A stretch of DNA of 49,270 nt from an uncultured Mycoplasmatota bacterium (GTDB lineage Bacteria; Bacillota_I; Bacilli_A; RF39; UBA660). Each line of letters begins with the position of its first letter. Position 1 is the stretch's first letter. Positions 25,764 through 33,125 of the stretch are shown here, one piece after another. The translations under genes and the position numbers were made by a program. Location: NCBI GenBank assembly GCA_947643405.1, contig CANRVY010000008.1, forward strand, positions 1 to 49,270. Direction: 5' to 3'. Below the pieces are notes generated by a model. It was not told where the DNA came from, ran no database searches, and saw only the letters and a program-made list of their open reading frames with translations.

Positions 25764-25791
25764 ATTATAAATAATTCGTTGCTGCAAGCAA
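25764..25791 (-). promoter_or_regulatory. Promoter and candidate operator of the XRE gene
   Basis: On the minus strand TATAAT lies at 25764-25769, with TTGCTT at the -35 position. The palindrome TTGCT-TGC-AGCAA (25779-25791) overlaps the -35 side. A short perfect inverted repeat at this spot is the usual layout of a self-repression site. Confidence 0.5.
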
Positions 25792-25929
25792 TGCATATTA
25801 ACTTTCAATTCTTTATAAAAATATTCCTATATAGCTATAAACTATAACCTTAAAAGATGATTTGATTAGTTATATTCTTTCAAATTAAATTTGTTTTAAT
25901 CATTTATGTAATTAATCGTGCTTCTTTCA

Positions 25930-25965
25930 AAACAAACAAAAAAAGATTAACCAAAATGAATCTTT
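25930..25965 (-). terminator. Terminator after the CitG-like gene
   Basis: AAAGATT (25942-25948) pairs with AATCTTT (25959-25965), and the minus-strand transcript continues into a T-rich tract. It closes the CitG-like gene at 26033. The stretch 25848-25930 shows nothing else. Confidence 0.7.
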
Positions 25966-26032
25966 GTTTATAGAAAATCGATTAGTCTAGCTAATTTCTC
26001 TATGGGGTCAGAAAGAGATATATAACAACTTT

Positions 26033-26773
26033 TTATATTATTATAACATCTGGATGATTTATCAAATAAAAATAGATTGCAACACAAATATAATCTGCTG
26101 CTAATCCACTATAACCATTACAATCTTCTAAAATTGAATTATAAGCAACTATAGAAGCATTGAGTAAATTACCAACTTGATATTCCATTTCTAAAATTGA
26201 ATATGCTTGTTTAATTCTTCTAAATTTTGTTATATATTCTTTATGTACATTATTTTCTAATTCATTTTTACTTAATTCATAATATTGATACAAATTAGTT
26301 GTATCATAAACAGTAGTACTTGGAAAATACTTAGATACATTTCTTGCAATTCTTCTAAATTTGCTGTGGAATTCTACATCTTCTTTCGTTGTATTTTTTA
26401 AAACTTCTTCAACCTTATCTAAAATATTAATATCGTTTCTTCGTTCGATAATCTGCGTAGTAATAATAGGTATCATTAGTTCTATAATACCAAAATTTAT
26501 TTTACCACCCTTACGATTTTTTAAACTTTCCTTTTGCGCTTTATAAGCCAAATCATATATCAAGTCAGGTTGTTTGAAATTATTATTTTTTATTCTCTCA
26601 ACCAATTCATAAAATACTCGTCCAATATTTACTCCAGATATAAGAAAATATTCGAGTTTTGATTTATCTTGCCAATCATTTTTTCTAGTGGTACAACCTT
26701 TCTTTTCTGGAATTGGTTCAAGAACACTTGCTAAAATAAGATAATGCATAATATCTAAAGAATTATAATCCAT
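26033..26773 (-). CDS. CitG/MdcB-like (triphosphoribosyl-dephospho-CoA synthase-like) protein
   Basis: This 246-residue all-helical protein has an early RKNDW..SKLEYFLISG stretch, KGGKINFGIIELMIPII where CitG proteins have their substrate-binding glycine-rich helix (typical: NTNKGA.FgL..l), and SGLAADYICVAIYFYLINHPD at the end. CitG makes the citrate or malonate lyase prosthetic-group precursor, but no lyase genes are near and the match is distant. The start at 26773 has AAGGAGG five bases upstream; the longer frame lacks one. Confidence 0.45.
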   Translation of the reverse strand: MDYNSLDIMHYLILASVLEPIPEKKGCTTRKNDWQDKSKLEYFLISGVNIGRVFYELVERIKNNNFKQPDLIYDLAYKAQKESLKNRKGGKINFGIIELMIPIITTQIIERRNDINILDKVEEVLKNTTKEDVEFHSKFRRIARNVSKYFPSTTVYDTTNLYQYYELSKNELENNVHKEYITKFRRIKQAYSILEMEYQVGNLLNASIVAYNSILEDCNGYSGLAADYICVAIYFYLINHPDVIII

Positions 26774-26792
26774 AAAGACCTCCTTATACATA

Positions 26793-26844
26793 GCATATTG
26801 GTACAATATGCAAATTTTATTAAATTGACAAAATCAATTTAATA
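26793..26844 (-). promoter_or_regulatory. Promoter covered by two palindromes, upstream of the CitG-like gene
   Basis: TTGTCA (26826-26831) and TATTGT (26803-26808), 17 bases apart on the minus strand, look like a promoter. A perfect palindrome GCATATTG-GTA-CAATATGC (26793-26811) covers the -10 box. A second perfect repeat TATTAAATTGA-N5-TCAATTTAATA (26818-26844) covers the -35 box. This arrangement suggests binding of one or two repressors. Confidence 0.6.
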
Positions 26845-26876
26845 TCTATAAATATTCTAACACAAATTTAATCATT

Positions 26877-26904
26877 TAAAAACTCAAACAAAGTAAGTTT
26901 GAGT
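26877..26904 (-). terminator. Terminator after tRNA-Arg
   Basis: ACTCAAAC (26882-26889) pairs with GTTTGAGT (26897-26904) around a seven-base loop and is followed on the minus strand by a T run. It ends the tRNA cluster. Confidence 0.85.
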
Positions 26905-26916
26905 ATCAATCAAATC

Positions 26917-26993
26917 TGGCGTCCATAATGAGATTCGAACTCATGACCTTTTCCTTCGGAGGGAAACACTCTATCCAGCTGAGCTATATGGAC
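26917..26993 (-). tRNA. tRNA-Arg (CCG)
   Basis: The cloverleaf is complete: acceptor GTCCATA/TATGGAC, anticodon arm TTTCC-CTCCGAA-GGAAA with anticodon CCG (reads CGG), T arm ATGAG-TTCGAAT-CTCAT, and an encoded CCA. A terminator lies between it and tRNA-Ala, so it may be less transcribed than, or separate from, the other six. Confidence 0.95.
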
Positions 26994-27010
26994 ATAATGT
27001 CATTTTATCA

Positions 27011-27049
27011 TAAAAATACAAAAAATAAAACCGCTACTAAGTAACGGTT
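27011..27049 (-). terminator. Terminator inside the tRNA cluster
   Basis: AACCGTTAC pairs with GTAGCGGTT (27029-27049) with a three-base loop, followed on the minus strand by a T-rich tract. It sits between tRNA-Ala and tRNA-Arg. Confidence 0.75.
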
Positions 27050-27060
27050 ATTTAACAATC

Positions 27061-27137
27061 TGGTGGAGAATAAGGGATTCGAACCCTTGACCCCCTGCGT
27101 GCAGGGCAGGTGCTCTAGCCAGCTGAGCTAATTCCCC
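27061..27137 (-). tRNA. tRNA-Ala (TGC) with unusual C33
   Basis: The acceptor GGGGAAT/ATTCTCC, D arm, T arm AAGGG-TTCGAAT-CCCTT and encoded CCA are normal. The anticodon arm is CCTGC-CCTGCAC-GCAGG, giving anticodon TGC (reads GCN). Position 33 is C, where nearly all elongator tRNAs have U. Confidence 0.93.
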
Positions 27138-27142
27138 AGAAA

Positions 27143-27218
27143 TGGTGTCTCGTACGTGATTCGAACACGTGACCCTTTGATTAAAAGTCAAATGCTCTAC
27201 CTGCTGAGCTAACGAGAC
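27143..27218 (-). tRNA. tRNA-Lys (TTT)
   Basis: Acceptor GTCTCGT/ACGAGAC, anticodon arm TTTGA-CTTTTAA-TCAAA (anticodon TTT), T arm CACGT-GTTCGAATC-like and an encoded CCA make a standard lysine tRNA. Confidence 0.95.
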
Positions 27219-27234
27219 ATATCATATAAATAAA

Positions 27235-27310
27235 TGGCTGCCTCGGCTAGATTCGAACTAGCGCAATGCCACAGTCAAAGTGTGGTGCCTTACCGCTTGG
27301 CTACGAGGCA
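27235..27310 (-). tRNA. tRNA-Gln (TTG)
   Basis: Acceptor TGCCTCG/CGAGGCA, anticodon arm CCACA-CTTTGAC-TGTGG (anticodon TTG, reads CAA/CAG), T arm GCTAG-TTCGAAT-CTAGC and an encoded CCA are present. Confidence 0.95.
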
Positions 27311-27329
27311 AAATCCTGTATAAATAAAG

Positions 27330-27413
27330 TGGTGGAGGGAGATGGAGTCGAACCATCGAACCCGAAGGAACAGATTTACAGTCTGCCGCGTTTGACCACT
27401 TCGCTATCCCTCC
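27330..27413 (-). tRNA. tRNA-Tyr (GTA)
   Basis: This 84-base class II tRNA has acceptor GGAGGGA/TCCCTCC, anticodon arm CAGA-CTGTAAA-TCTG (anticodon GTA), a long variable arm and an encoded CCA. Confidence 0.95.
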
Positions 27414-27421
27414 ATAATAAA

Positions 27422-27497
<76 letters not shown>

Positions 27498-27506
27498 AAC
27501 AAAAAA

Positions 27507-27583
27507 TGGTGGGCGATGTAGGACTCGAACCTACGACCCCCTGCTTGTAAGGCAGGTGCTCTAACCAACTGAGCTAATCGCCC
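27507..27583 (-). tRNA. tRNA-Val (TAC)
   Basis: Acceptor GGGCGAT/ATCGCCC, anticodon arm CCTGC-CTTACAA-GCAGG (anticodon TAC), T arm GTAGG-TTCGAGT-CCTAC and an encoded CCA are present. It is the first tRNA of the cluster, just behind the promoter. Confidence 0.95.
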
Positions 27584-27602
27584 AGACACTTGGACGTATT
27601 TA

Positions 27603-27631
27603 ACTATACCAGTTAAACAAGCGTTTGTCAA
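27603..27631 (-). promoter_or_regulatory. Promoter of the tRNA cluster
   Basis: On the minus strand TTGACA (27626-27631) and TATAGT (27603-27608) are 17 bases apart, and the transcript would begin shortly before tRNA-Val. The boxes match those of the VirB2-like gene promoter at 483-511. Confidence 0.88.
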
Positions 27632-27640
27632 CATAAAAAA

Positions 27641-28009
27641 CTAAATTTTTTCATTATTTTGAAATTTTTTTAGGCTTTGATTAATCCATCCAGGCAATTT
27701 ATATGCCAAAGTATGAAAACCATGTTTCGTTTCAACAATCTTTTTTTTGTTATTTTTCGTTTTTATTTTATATACAATATTCTTGATACTTAATTTCAAA
27801 TGACAAGATTCTTCGTCCACGTCAAGGATTTCTACATAAATAGTTTCTCCTATTTTTACAAAATTATTAATATCTTTTACAAAACCATGTGAAATTTCAG
27901 AAATGTGAATCAAACCACTATAGTATTCATCAAATGATATAAAAATGCCATAATTTTCAATACCTGTAACTGTTCCACGGACAACCTTCCCTTTTTTGTA
28001 CTTTGTCAT
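27641..28009 (-). CDS. S1-domain RNA-binding protein, GSP13/CvfD-like
   Basis: This 122-residue protein consists of one S1 RNA-binding domain (residues 5-75: KGKVVRGTVTGIENYGIFIS, GLIHISEISHGFV, EILDVDEESCHLKLSIK) and a basic tail. This length and layout is that of YugI/GSP13/CvfD, a ribosome-associated general stress protein. It lies between the tRNA promoter and a divergent promoter region. Confidence 0.85.
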   Translation of the reverse strand: MTKYKKGKVVRGTVTGIENYGIFISFDEYYSGLIHISEISHGFVKDINNFVKIGETIYVEILDVDEESCHLKLSIKNIVYKIKTKNNKKKIVETKHGFHTLAYKLPGWINQSLKKFQNNEKI

Positions 28010-28026
28010 AGAAACACCTCAGACGT

Positions 28027-28088
28027 ATTATAACATATTTTTTTTACATTAAAAACCCTTTACTATTAGATAACTTTATTATATAATA
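28027..28088. promoter_or_regulatory. Divergent promoters between the S1-domain and nfu genes
   Basis: On the minus strand TGTTATAAT (28027-28035) is an extended -10 box for the S1-domain gene. On the plus strand TTTACT (28059-28064) and TATAAT (28083-28088), 18 bases apart, are placed to drive the Nfu-type gene. Confidence 0.6.
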
Positions 28089-28104
28089 CCCTTGGTGAGA
28101 AAAA

Positions 28105-28374
28105 ATGAAAGAAAATGAAGCAAAAATCATTGAAATTATTAATCGTTTACGACCATTTTTGGTAAACGATGGAGGAAATATTGAATTCATAAAATACGAA
28201 AATAATATTGTTTATATAAAGATGATGGGAGCATGCTCCAATTGCCATATGCTCGATTTAACTTTAAAAGACGGAATCGAAGCAGCAATAAAAGAAGAAG
28301 TTCCTGAAGTTATAGAAGTCATAAATGTAAAAGATGGAATAACAGATCTAGAAAATATCAATAATGAAGCATAG
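28105..28374 (+). CDS. NifU-like C-terminal (Nfu) Fe-S scaffold protein
   Basis: This 89-residue protein matches the Nfu domain: RLRPFLVNDGGNIEFI, then MMGACSNCHMLDLTLKDGIE with the Cys44-x-x-Cys47 pair that binds a 4Fe-4S cluster between two subunits, then VPEVIEV. It passes clusters to target proteins. It is followed at once by a terminator that overlaps its stop codon. Confidence 0.92.
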   Translation: MKENEAKIIEIINRLRPFLVNDGGNIEFIKYENNIVYIKMMGACSNCHMLDLTLKDGIEAAIKEEVPEVIEVINVKDGITDLENINNEA

Positions 28375-28394
28375 GAAATTATCCTATGTTTTTT
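28370..28394 (+). terminator. Terminator after nfu
   Basis: CATAGGA (28370-28376) pairs with TCCTATG (28382-28388), followed by TTTTTT. It overlaps the nfu stop codon and the end of the convergent YutH-like gene. Confidence 0.85.
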
Positions 28395-29290
28395 GTAAGC
28401 CACAAATCTGGTAGCGGATGAATAAAACGCACTTTTTCATAAATCAATTTTAAAAAACTTTCATACTTTGCAACACTTTTTATAATTGCTTCTAAGAGTG
28501 CTTCCTTTTCATGTTTCTCAATAATGTCCTCATAACTATCAAAATAAAAAGTTGGATAAAATGCTCGTGCTAATAACAAAATCCATTCTGAATCTGTTAA
28601 TTTTAATGTATTTAAAAACTGGGAAAAATTTTCTAAAGTAAATGTATCAGCTAAAACTTCTACTTTCCAAAACTCTATAATATCCCGCTCCTTATAATCC
28701 AATATGAAGTTAAGAGGATTATATAAATCAAACATTGTATCTGTACTACAAATTCTTCTATGACTAATGACTAATGGTTCCTCTATTTTTGTTTCATTCA
28801 AAAGGGCAATACCAATTTCAGAAAGACCTATAAAATAACTAAAACTATTTCTTATTTTTGGAAAACTTTTTCCAAATTGACTTACTTGATATTCCAAGTA
28901 GTCGTTTTTTCTACTCCACAATTTTTTCCATTCATTTCTTGTAAGCGTACTTTTTTCAGTATTTTCTACAACAAGTTTGGAAAAAAATAAAATATCATAA
29001 ATTGTAACTTGCTCTTTAGATGTAATAAAGAGCTTTAATAAAATATAAGGTACTTGATTAATCACTGTTATAATCTTTCCCATCATATTTGGCATCATTT
29101 GATGACAATATATACCTCTTTCAATCAGCTGATTACTAATTCTATAAATCTCTTCTAGCTCTTCAAAAGAACGATGAAAAGGTTCTAAAACATAATGAGT
29201 TCCTTTTTCTTTAAATTCATATAGTCCACTTGAAGTTTGGTGGATATCTATTGGATATAATCCATAATAATATTGAATTGCATTCTTCAT
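28379..29290 (-). CDS. YutH-like spore coat kinase-fold protein
   Basis: This protein of about 303 residues begins with IQYYYGLYPIDI and has HYVLEPFHRSFEELEEIYRISNQL and VPYILLKLF. Further on are YNPLNFILDYKERDIIEFWK and LLLARAFYPTFYFDSYEDII. These stretches resemble YutH/CotS-family coat proteins, degenerate relatives of aminoglycoside-type kinases, found in spore formers. The ATG at 29290 follows AGGTGGAG; the frame to 29353 starts inside a terminator. Function in this organism is inferred. Confidence 0.65.
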   Translation of the reverse strand: MKNAIQYYYGLYPIDIHQTSSGLYEFKEKGTHYVLEPFHRSFEELEEIYRISNQLIERGIYCHQMMPNMMGKIITVINQVPYILLKLFITSKEQVTIYDILFFSKLVVENTEKSTLTRNEWKKLWSRKNDYLEYQVSQFGKSFPKIRNSFSYFIGLSEIGIALLNETKIEEPLVISHRRICSTDTMFDLYNPLNFILDYKERDIIEFWKVEVLADTFTLENFSQFLNTLKLTDSEWILLLARAFYPTFYFDSYEDIIEKHEKEALLEAIIKSVAKYESFLKLIYEKVRFIHPLPDLWLTKNIG

Positions 29291-29324
29291 ATACTCCACC
29301 TCTCTATAGTTTATGTAGAAAATG

Positions 29325-29347
29325 AAAAAAATAGACTTATGTCTATT
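29325..29347 (-). terminator. Terminator after the DUF1292-like gene
   Basis: AATAGAC (29330-29336) pairs with GTCTATT (29341-29347) around four bases, followed on the minus strand by seven T. It overlaps the stop of the DUF1292-like gene and separates it from the YutH-like gene. Confidence 0.85.
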
Positions 29348-29987
29348 CTCCATTTATAATTGCTTTTAAACTATCAAGTTTTGTTTTTAATTTGGAATTT
29401 TCTTCTAACAATTCCTGATATCGATCAAATAAATCCTTATAAAGTTTTTGATACTCAGAAGATGAATCAGTAGTTGAAGACTCCATATCTGATGAAGTTT
29501 CTGCTTTTCTTTCTAATTCAGGAGACACTGTTCCAACTGTACTAGTTGCTTCATTAGAAATCTGTTCTTCTTTTGGAGCTAGTGGGAGCATATCTTCTGC
29601 ATCATCTGCTTTCGCACTAATATTGCTTCCTAATAATTCAATTAAATTACTAATCAATTTAAATACTTGTTGACCATTTATTTTAATATTATTAAGCCTT
29701 TCCAAAGATAAATCTTCAACTTCTAAAGTCCCCCCCTCTCGGTTCGCTTTGATAATTTTTTTGACTAAATCTTTCACACTAGCCCACTCAGTTTCATCTA
29801 TAATATCATAAGCAGCTAATGTTCCATTTAAGCCAAGTATCTTTGAAACATATACCTTTATATATCCTTGTTCATCTTTTTCTTCTAAAGTAAAAATTAA
29901 ATATTTTTTATCATTTACCTTAAAATAACGAATGATTTCTATTTCTAATGGTTGATTATTTTGATTAAATGCAGACATTTTTTGCAT
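29343..29987 (-). CDS. DUF1292-like protein with coiled-coil tail
   Basis: This is a 214-residue protein. Residues 10-60 resemble DUF1292 (IIRYFKVNDKKYLIFTLEE, GYIKVYVSKI), a small acidic domain common in Bacillota. A middle part (about 62-120) with predicted helices follows, then a Ser/Thr/Glu-rich linker and a C-terminal coiled coil (LYKDLFDRYQELLEENSKLK). The usual DUF1292 protein is under 110 residues, so the extension is notable. The role is unknown. AGGAGG precedes the start. Confidence 0.65.
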   Translation of the reverse strand: MQKMSAFNQNNQPLEIEIIRYFKVNDKKYLIFTLEEKDEQGYIKVYVSKILGLNGTLAAYDIIDETEWASVKDLVKKIIKANREGGTLEVEDLSLERLNNIKINGQQVFKLISNLIELLGSNISAKADDAEDMLPLAPKEEQISNEATSTVGTVSPELERKAETSSDMESSTTDSSSEYQKLYKDLFDRYQELLEENSKLKTKLDSLKAIINGE

Positions 29988-30111
29988 ACTAAAACATCCT
30001 CCTTTTTATTCTCACATAATATTATACTGAAACTTCTATTTTTTTTCAAGATAATTTCAGCAAAAATGCAAAAAATACGGGCTTTTTATTCACACCCTTT
30101 TAAAACAACAA

Positions 30112-30120
30112 CATAAATTA
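30112..30120 (+). promoter_or_regulatory. Possible sporulation-type -10 box before the CotZ-like gene
   Basis: CATAAATTA fits the CATANNNTA form of mother-cell sigma-K promoters (sigma-E is similar). It lies 33 bases before the coat gene. No convincing -35 box is seen, and an overlapping TATAAT (30119-30124) could instead be vegetative. Confidence 0.35.
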
Positions 30121-30153
30121 TAATGAAATCAAAATGAAAGGGTGGATTAAAAT

Positions 30154-30597
30154 ATGTGCAATAACAAAAAAGAAGAAAACTGCAACTGCATCGCTGAAAT
30201 CTTAACTGTCATTAATATCTTACAACAAAATGCTGAATGTTCAGAAAATTGTTTAGATACTTGTGACAGAGGATTCTTAGGATGCGGAGCTAGTTCCCTT
30301 GTTTGTAACACAAGACCAGTTATGCTATATACTTGTTGTGGTAACGGAACACCATGGAGAATGCCTACTACAAAAGAAAATATAGACTGCAATGATGTTG
30401 GTACTAATTGTTCTAGTGTTTTCCGTGTTGAAAAATTAGATGGTAACTGTGCTACATTCCGTGTTCTAGCACCTAACACTGACCCAGTAACAGCAGCAAC
30501 TGTTCCATATGTTGCAACAAATTCTTTCTTCACAATGGATCTAAATTGTCTTTGCGTTATTCGTTGCTTACAAGATACTGCTGTTGAATGTGTCTAA
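30154..30597 (+). CDS. CotZ/CotY-like spore coat protein
   Basis: This 147-residue Cys-rich protein has 18 or so Cys, with NCNCIAEILTVINILQQ, ENCLDTCDRGFLGCG, RPVMLYTCCGNGTPW and CSSVFRVEKLDGNCATFRVL. This matches the CotY/CotZ family, whose crosslinked subunits form the outer coat or crust of Bacillus spores. GAAAGGGTGG lies upstream and a strong terminator downstream, so it is a single-gene unit. It is the best evidence in the window that the organism makes spores. Confidence 0.8.
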   Translation: MCNNKKEENCNCIAEILTVINILQQNAECSENCLDTCDRGFLGCGASSLVCNTRPVMLYTCCGNGTPWRMPTTKENIDCNDVGTNCSSVFRVEKLDGNCATFRVLAPNTDPVTAATVPYVATNSFFTMDLNCLCVIRCLQDTAVECV

Positions 30598-30620
30598 AAA
30601 GAGAGTTCTTCTCTTTTTTT
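30598..30620 (+). terminator. Terminator after the CotZ-like gene
   Basis: AAGAGA (30599-30604) pairs with TCTCTT (30610-30615), followed by a T run directly after the coat gene. Confidence 0.8.
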
Positions 30621-30633
30621 CTTCTTTAAAATA

Positions 30634-30662
30634 TTGAACAAAATAACTTTCTATGCTATAGT
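30634..30662 (+). promoter_or_regulatory. Promoter of the Trp/Tyr-repeat membrane protein gene
   Basis: TTGAAC (30634-30639), a 17-base spacer ending in TGC, and TATAGT (30657-30662) form a good vegetative promoter with an extended -10 box. Confidence 0.8.
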
Positions 30663-30684
30663 TAGATAAGAAAGTTGTGATAAC

Positions 30685-32004
30685 ATGAAATTAGGAAAGT
30701 TGAAAATTCAGCCAAAAGGGAATTCTTATGATGGATCTACTGAATATGTTGAAAAAAAGAATCATACATTAATTATCATTGCTATTTTTATAATTCTAAT
30801 CATTGTAATCAGCTTAATTGTTTACAACGTTTCTAGATCAAGCAAATGCAATAATATAGAAAAAATGATTCTTGAACAAAGTATGTTATATGCAGAAAAT
30901 AACGATTTACTTCCTACTGTTGAAGGAGAATCAATTACACTAAATATTGATGATGTTTTTCTAGAAGAAACATTAAAGCCAACTTTAGAAGAAAAAATAT
31001 GCAGTGGAACTGTTAAAATCACCAAATATAAAGAGGAATATATTAAAACATATGATATTACAAATTGTAATTATTGTACTACAGACAAACGTTATAAAAA
31101 ATGGTCTAAAGAAGTAAGCAAAAAGCCTTCCAATCGATATGTAATCGATGTCATTCCTTATTATAACTATTATGAAATTGCTTACTATCATTCCGCGTGG
31201 TCTAATTGGATTCCAGAAGAAGAAATTGGTGAGGTCGATGAAAAATATCAAGTTGCTTTACCAATAAAAGAAGGGGTTCTGCCTAAAATTTCAAGTGAAG
31301 CTAACATCATTGAATATGAAAAAGATGATGCTACCTGGTATAGTTATCGTGATAAAAAGTGGAGATATTATAGAGATAATGGAGGAAGCTATAGCGAATT
31401 ATCTTCAGAACAGCCAGCTGGTTTTGCAAACAAAGACACATCTACTCAAATGCTTACAGCATGGACAGAATGGTCTTTAGATTACCCAGAAAAAAAAGAT
31501 TATAGAACAATAAATTCTAAAAACGGATATCGCTGGTATTATTTAGATGGTAATGAAAAAGTATATTGGAATAGTGGAGCCTATTATCCAACTCAGCCAA
31601 GTGAAAAATTCAACAAAAAAGAAAAAGAATATGTAAAAATGTATCGTTATCAAGATAAAATGTGGAAATGGTATAATGGAAAAAAACGCTCTTATTCAGG
31701 GTTTATGTCTTCTCCAACCAATTCCTATAAACTTCGTGACAATGATATTTTTGAATATTCAAACTGGTCAAAATATAGTGCTGAAAACAAAATAGATAGT
31801 AGTAATTCTTCTTATCGTGAGCAACAAACGAAAACATATTCTAGATATCGTATTTCTTATTCTATGAAATCATTCTTAAAATTAGATAGTTATGTGGGAA
31901 AAACAGAATTTGAAAGAATACTGCAAGGAACTGTTCCTGAACTCATCACTAGAACGGATATTACGGTTGATATTGACTATAAATTTATTTATCGAAAAAA
32001 ATAA
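30685..32004 (+). CDS. Membrane-anchored protein with Trp/Tyr-rich tandem repeats
   Basis: This 439-residue protein has a basic N-terminus, one membrane helix (about residues 29-47), a Cys-containing region and then at least three related aromatic repeats at about 218-263, 281-316 and 319-365. Each repeat has a WxYYxD/WKWYNG-like core, a G-x-Y turn, a Pro/Ser segment and, in two repeats, an ending like AWTEWS or YSNWSKYS; an earlier SAWSNW at about residue 172 may mark a further unit. No known domain is recognised. Type II topology would place the repeats outside the cell, so carbohydrate or envelope binding is possible but unproven. Confidence 0.6.
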   Translation: MKLGKLKIQPKGNSYDGSTEYVEKKNHTLIIIAIFIILIIVISLIVYNVSRSSKCNNIEKMILEQSMLYAENNDLLPTVEGESITLNIDDVFLEETLKPTLEEKICSGTVKITKYKEEYIKTYDITNCNYCTTDKRYKKWSKEVSKKPSNRYVIDVIPYYNYYEIAYYHSAWSNWIPEEEIGEVDEKYQVALPIKEGVLPKISSEANIIEYEKDDATWYSYRDKKWRYYRDNGGSYSELSSEQPAGFANKDTSTQMLTAWTEWSLDYPEKKDYRTINSKNGYRWYYLDGNEKVYWNSGAYYPTQPSEKFNKKEKEYVKMYRYQDKMWKWYNGKKRSYSGFMSSPTNSYKLRDNDIFEYSNWSKYSAENKIDSSNSSYREQQTKTYSRYRISYSMKSFLKLDSYVGKTEFERILQGTVPELITRTDITVDIDYKFIYRKK

Positions 32005-32023
32005 CTCCTATCTAGGAGTTTTT
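32003..32023. terminator. Bidirectional terminator between convergent genes
   Basis: AACTCCTA (32003-32010) and TAGGAGTT (32013-32020) form a hairpin with a T run on the plus side, and A-rich sequence on the other side gives T in the minus direction. It serves both the repeat-protein gene and the convergent small gene. Confidence 0.8.
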
Positions 32024-32331
32024 AATTGAATATCTATAATAGTATCAATTGGAATCAATTCATTATCCATTGTAATCAATTGATTCCCACTTTTTCCAAT
32101 AATCTTTTTGGTAATAATCTCATTATTAGTTTTAATATCAACCTCAGCTTTATAAATATAATTTTTGGAATTTAGAATCGCTTTTATCTTTTGATTGATA
32201 TTCATTCCTTGTAATTGAATAGTAGGATCTTGTTTTTCTACAACATCTTTAGAAGCAACATAAACTCTATCATTATTTTGAATTTCTTTTTCTATTCTAT
32301 TTGCAAAAACTTTTGGAAGTTTTTTATTCAT
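32008..32331 (-). CDS. Small hypothetical protein
   Basis: This 107-residue cytoplasmic-looking protein has a basic N-terminal helical half and a beta-rich C-terminal half (YIYKAEVDIKTNNEIITKKII, GNQLITMDNELIPIDTIIDI). The second half looks like a small beta-barrel or SH3/Sm-like fold, but no family is recognised. The start at 32331 has GAGGTG upstream; longer frames begin with GTG without a site. Confidence 0.6.
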   Translation of the reverse strand: MNKKLPKVFANRIEKEIQNNDRVYVASKDVVEKQDPTIQLQGMNINQKIKAILNSKNYIYKAEVDIKTNNEIITKKIIGKSGNQLITMDNELIPIDTIIDIQLKTPR

Positions 32332-32371
32332 TTCCAACACCTCTAATATAGTATATAAAAAAGGAATCTTT

Positions 32372-33106
32372 TTATGACTCTTTTTCTAACATTCCTACTG
32401 AGTAAAAAAAACGTCCTTCTAATTCATCTGTATAAGTAGAGCGATAATGAGAGAAATAATTTAAATTACTTCCAGTATCAATATCAGAAACATGAATTTG
32501 TTTTACCTTTTGCCCTTTAAAAAAATCAATTACATAACCTCTTAAATCAATGGAATAAAGATCTTCTCTTACAAGATTAACATAAGACTTCCAAGCCAAT
32601 TCATCTTTCTGGCATGGATTTTCTAGCAGATAACTCTCTTTTTTGATACATGGTCCAATATGAATTATCAAATCCTCCGCATTAGAATGATATACTTCTA
32701 TAAAAAGTTGAAATAATTTTTGATGAAGATTTAAATAAGTGCTTCTCCAGCCAAGATGAGCAAATGCAAAAATATTTTGTTTTTGATCGTAAATCGTAAA
32801 TGGAATACAGTCTGCAAAACTAAGATAAATAAATACATTCGGATATTTTGAAACAATGGCATCGGCTTCTATCAATTTATAATACAGATTTTCTTCAGTT
32901 AAAACATCTTCTTTTAATTCTACAATAACATCGCTGTTATTGGGCTGCATAAATAAAAAACGTTCAATATTTAATCCCACTTTTGCTATAAAACGTCTAC
33001 GATTTATATCTGCATCCTCTCCAAACTTTTTAGCCATATTTCCATCTTCTTTGTTAGAATGAAGTATTAACAACTCTCCATACCTTTCTTTCACTTTAAT
33101 CACCAT
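32372..33106 (-). CDS. pgeF: Peptidoglycan editing factor PgeF (laccase-domain)
   Basis: This protein of about 244 residues has the signature His/Cys sites of the PgeF/YfiH group: ADCIPF, FAHLGWRSTY, HIGPCIKKESYLL and NLNYFSHYRSTY near the end. PgeF removes wrongly incorporated residues (Ser for Ala) from murein precursors. An alternative GTG start at 33094 has GGTGAT before it, while 33106 has no clear ribosome site. It sits beside a DUF368 transporter, also an envelope-precursor gene. Confidence 0.85.
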   Translation of the reverse strand: MVIKVKERYGELLILHSNKEDGNMAKKFGEDADINRRRFIAKVGLNIERFLFMQPNNSDVIVELKEDVLTEENLYYKLIEADAIVSKYPNVFIYLSFADCIPFTIYDQKQNIFAFAHLGWRSTYLNLHQKLFQLFIEVYHSNAEDLIIHIGPCIKKESYLLENPCQKDELAWKSYVNLVREDLYSIDLRGYVIDFFKGQKVKQIHVSDIDTGSNLNYFSHYRSTYTDELEGRFFYSVGMLEKES

Positions 33107-33125
33107 TTATAGTATAACATAAATC

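Noticed and set aside
32341-32371. Terminator between pgeF and the small gene
   Set aside because: The possible stem is only about five pairs with a G-U, too weak to claim.
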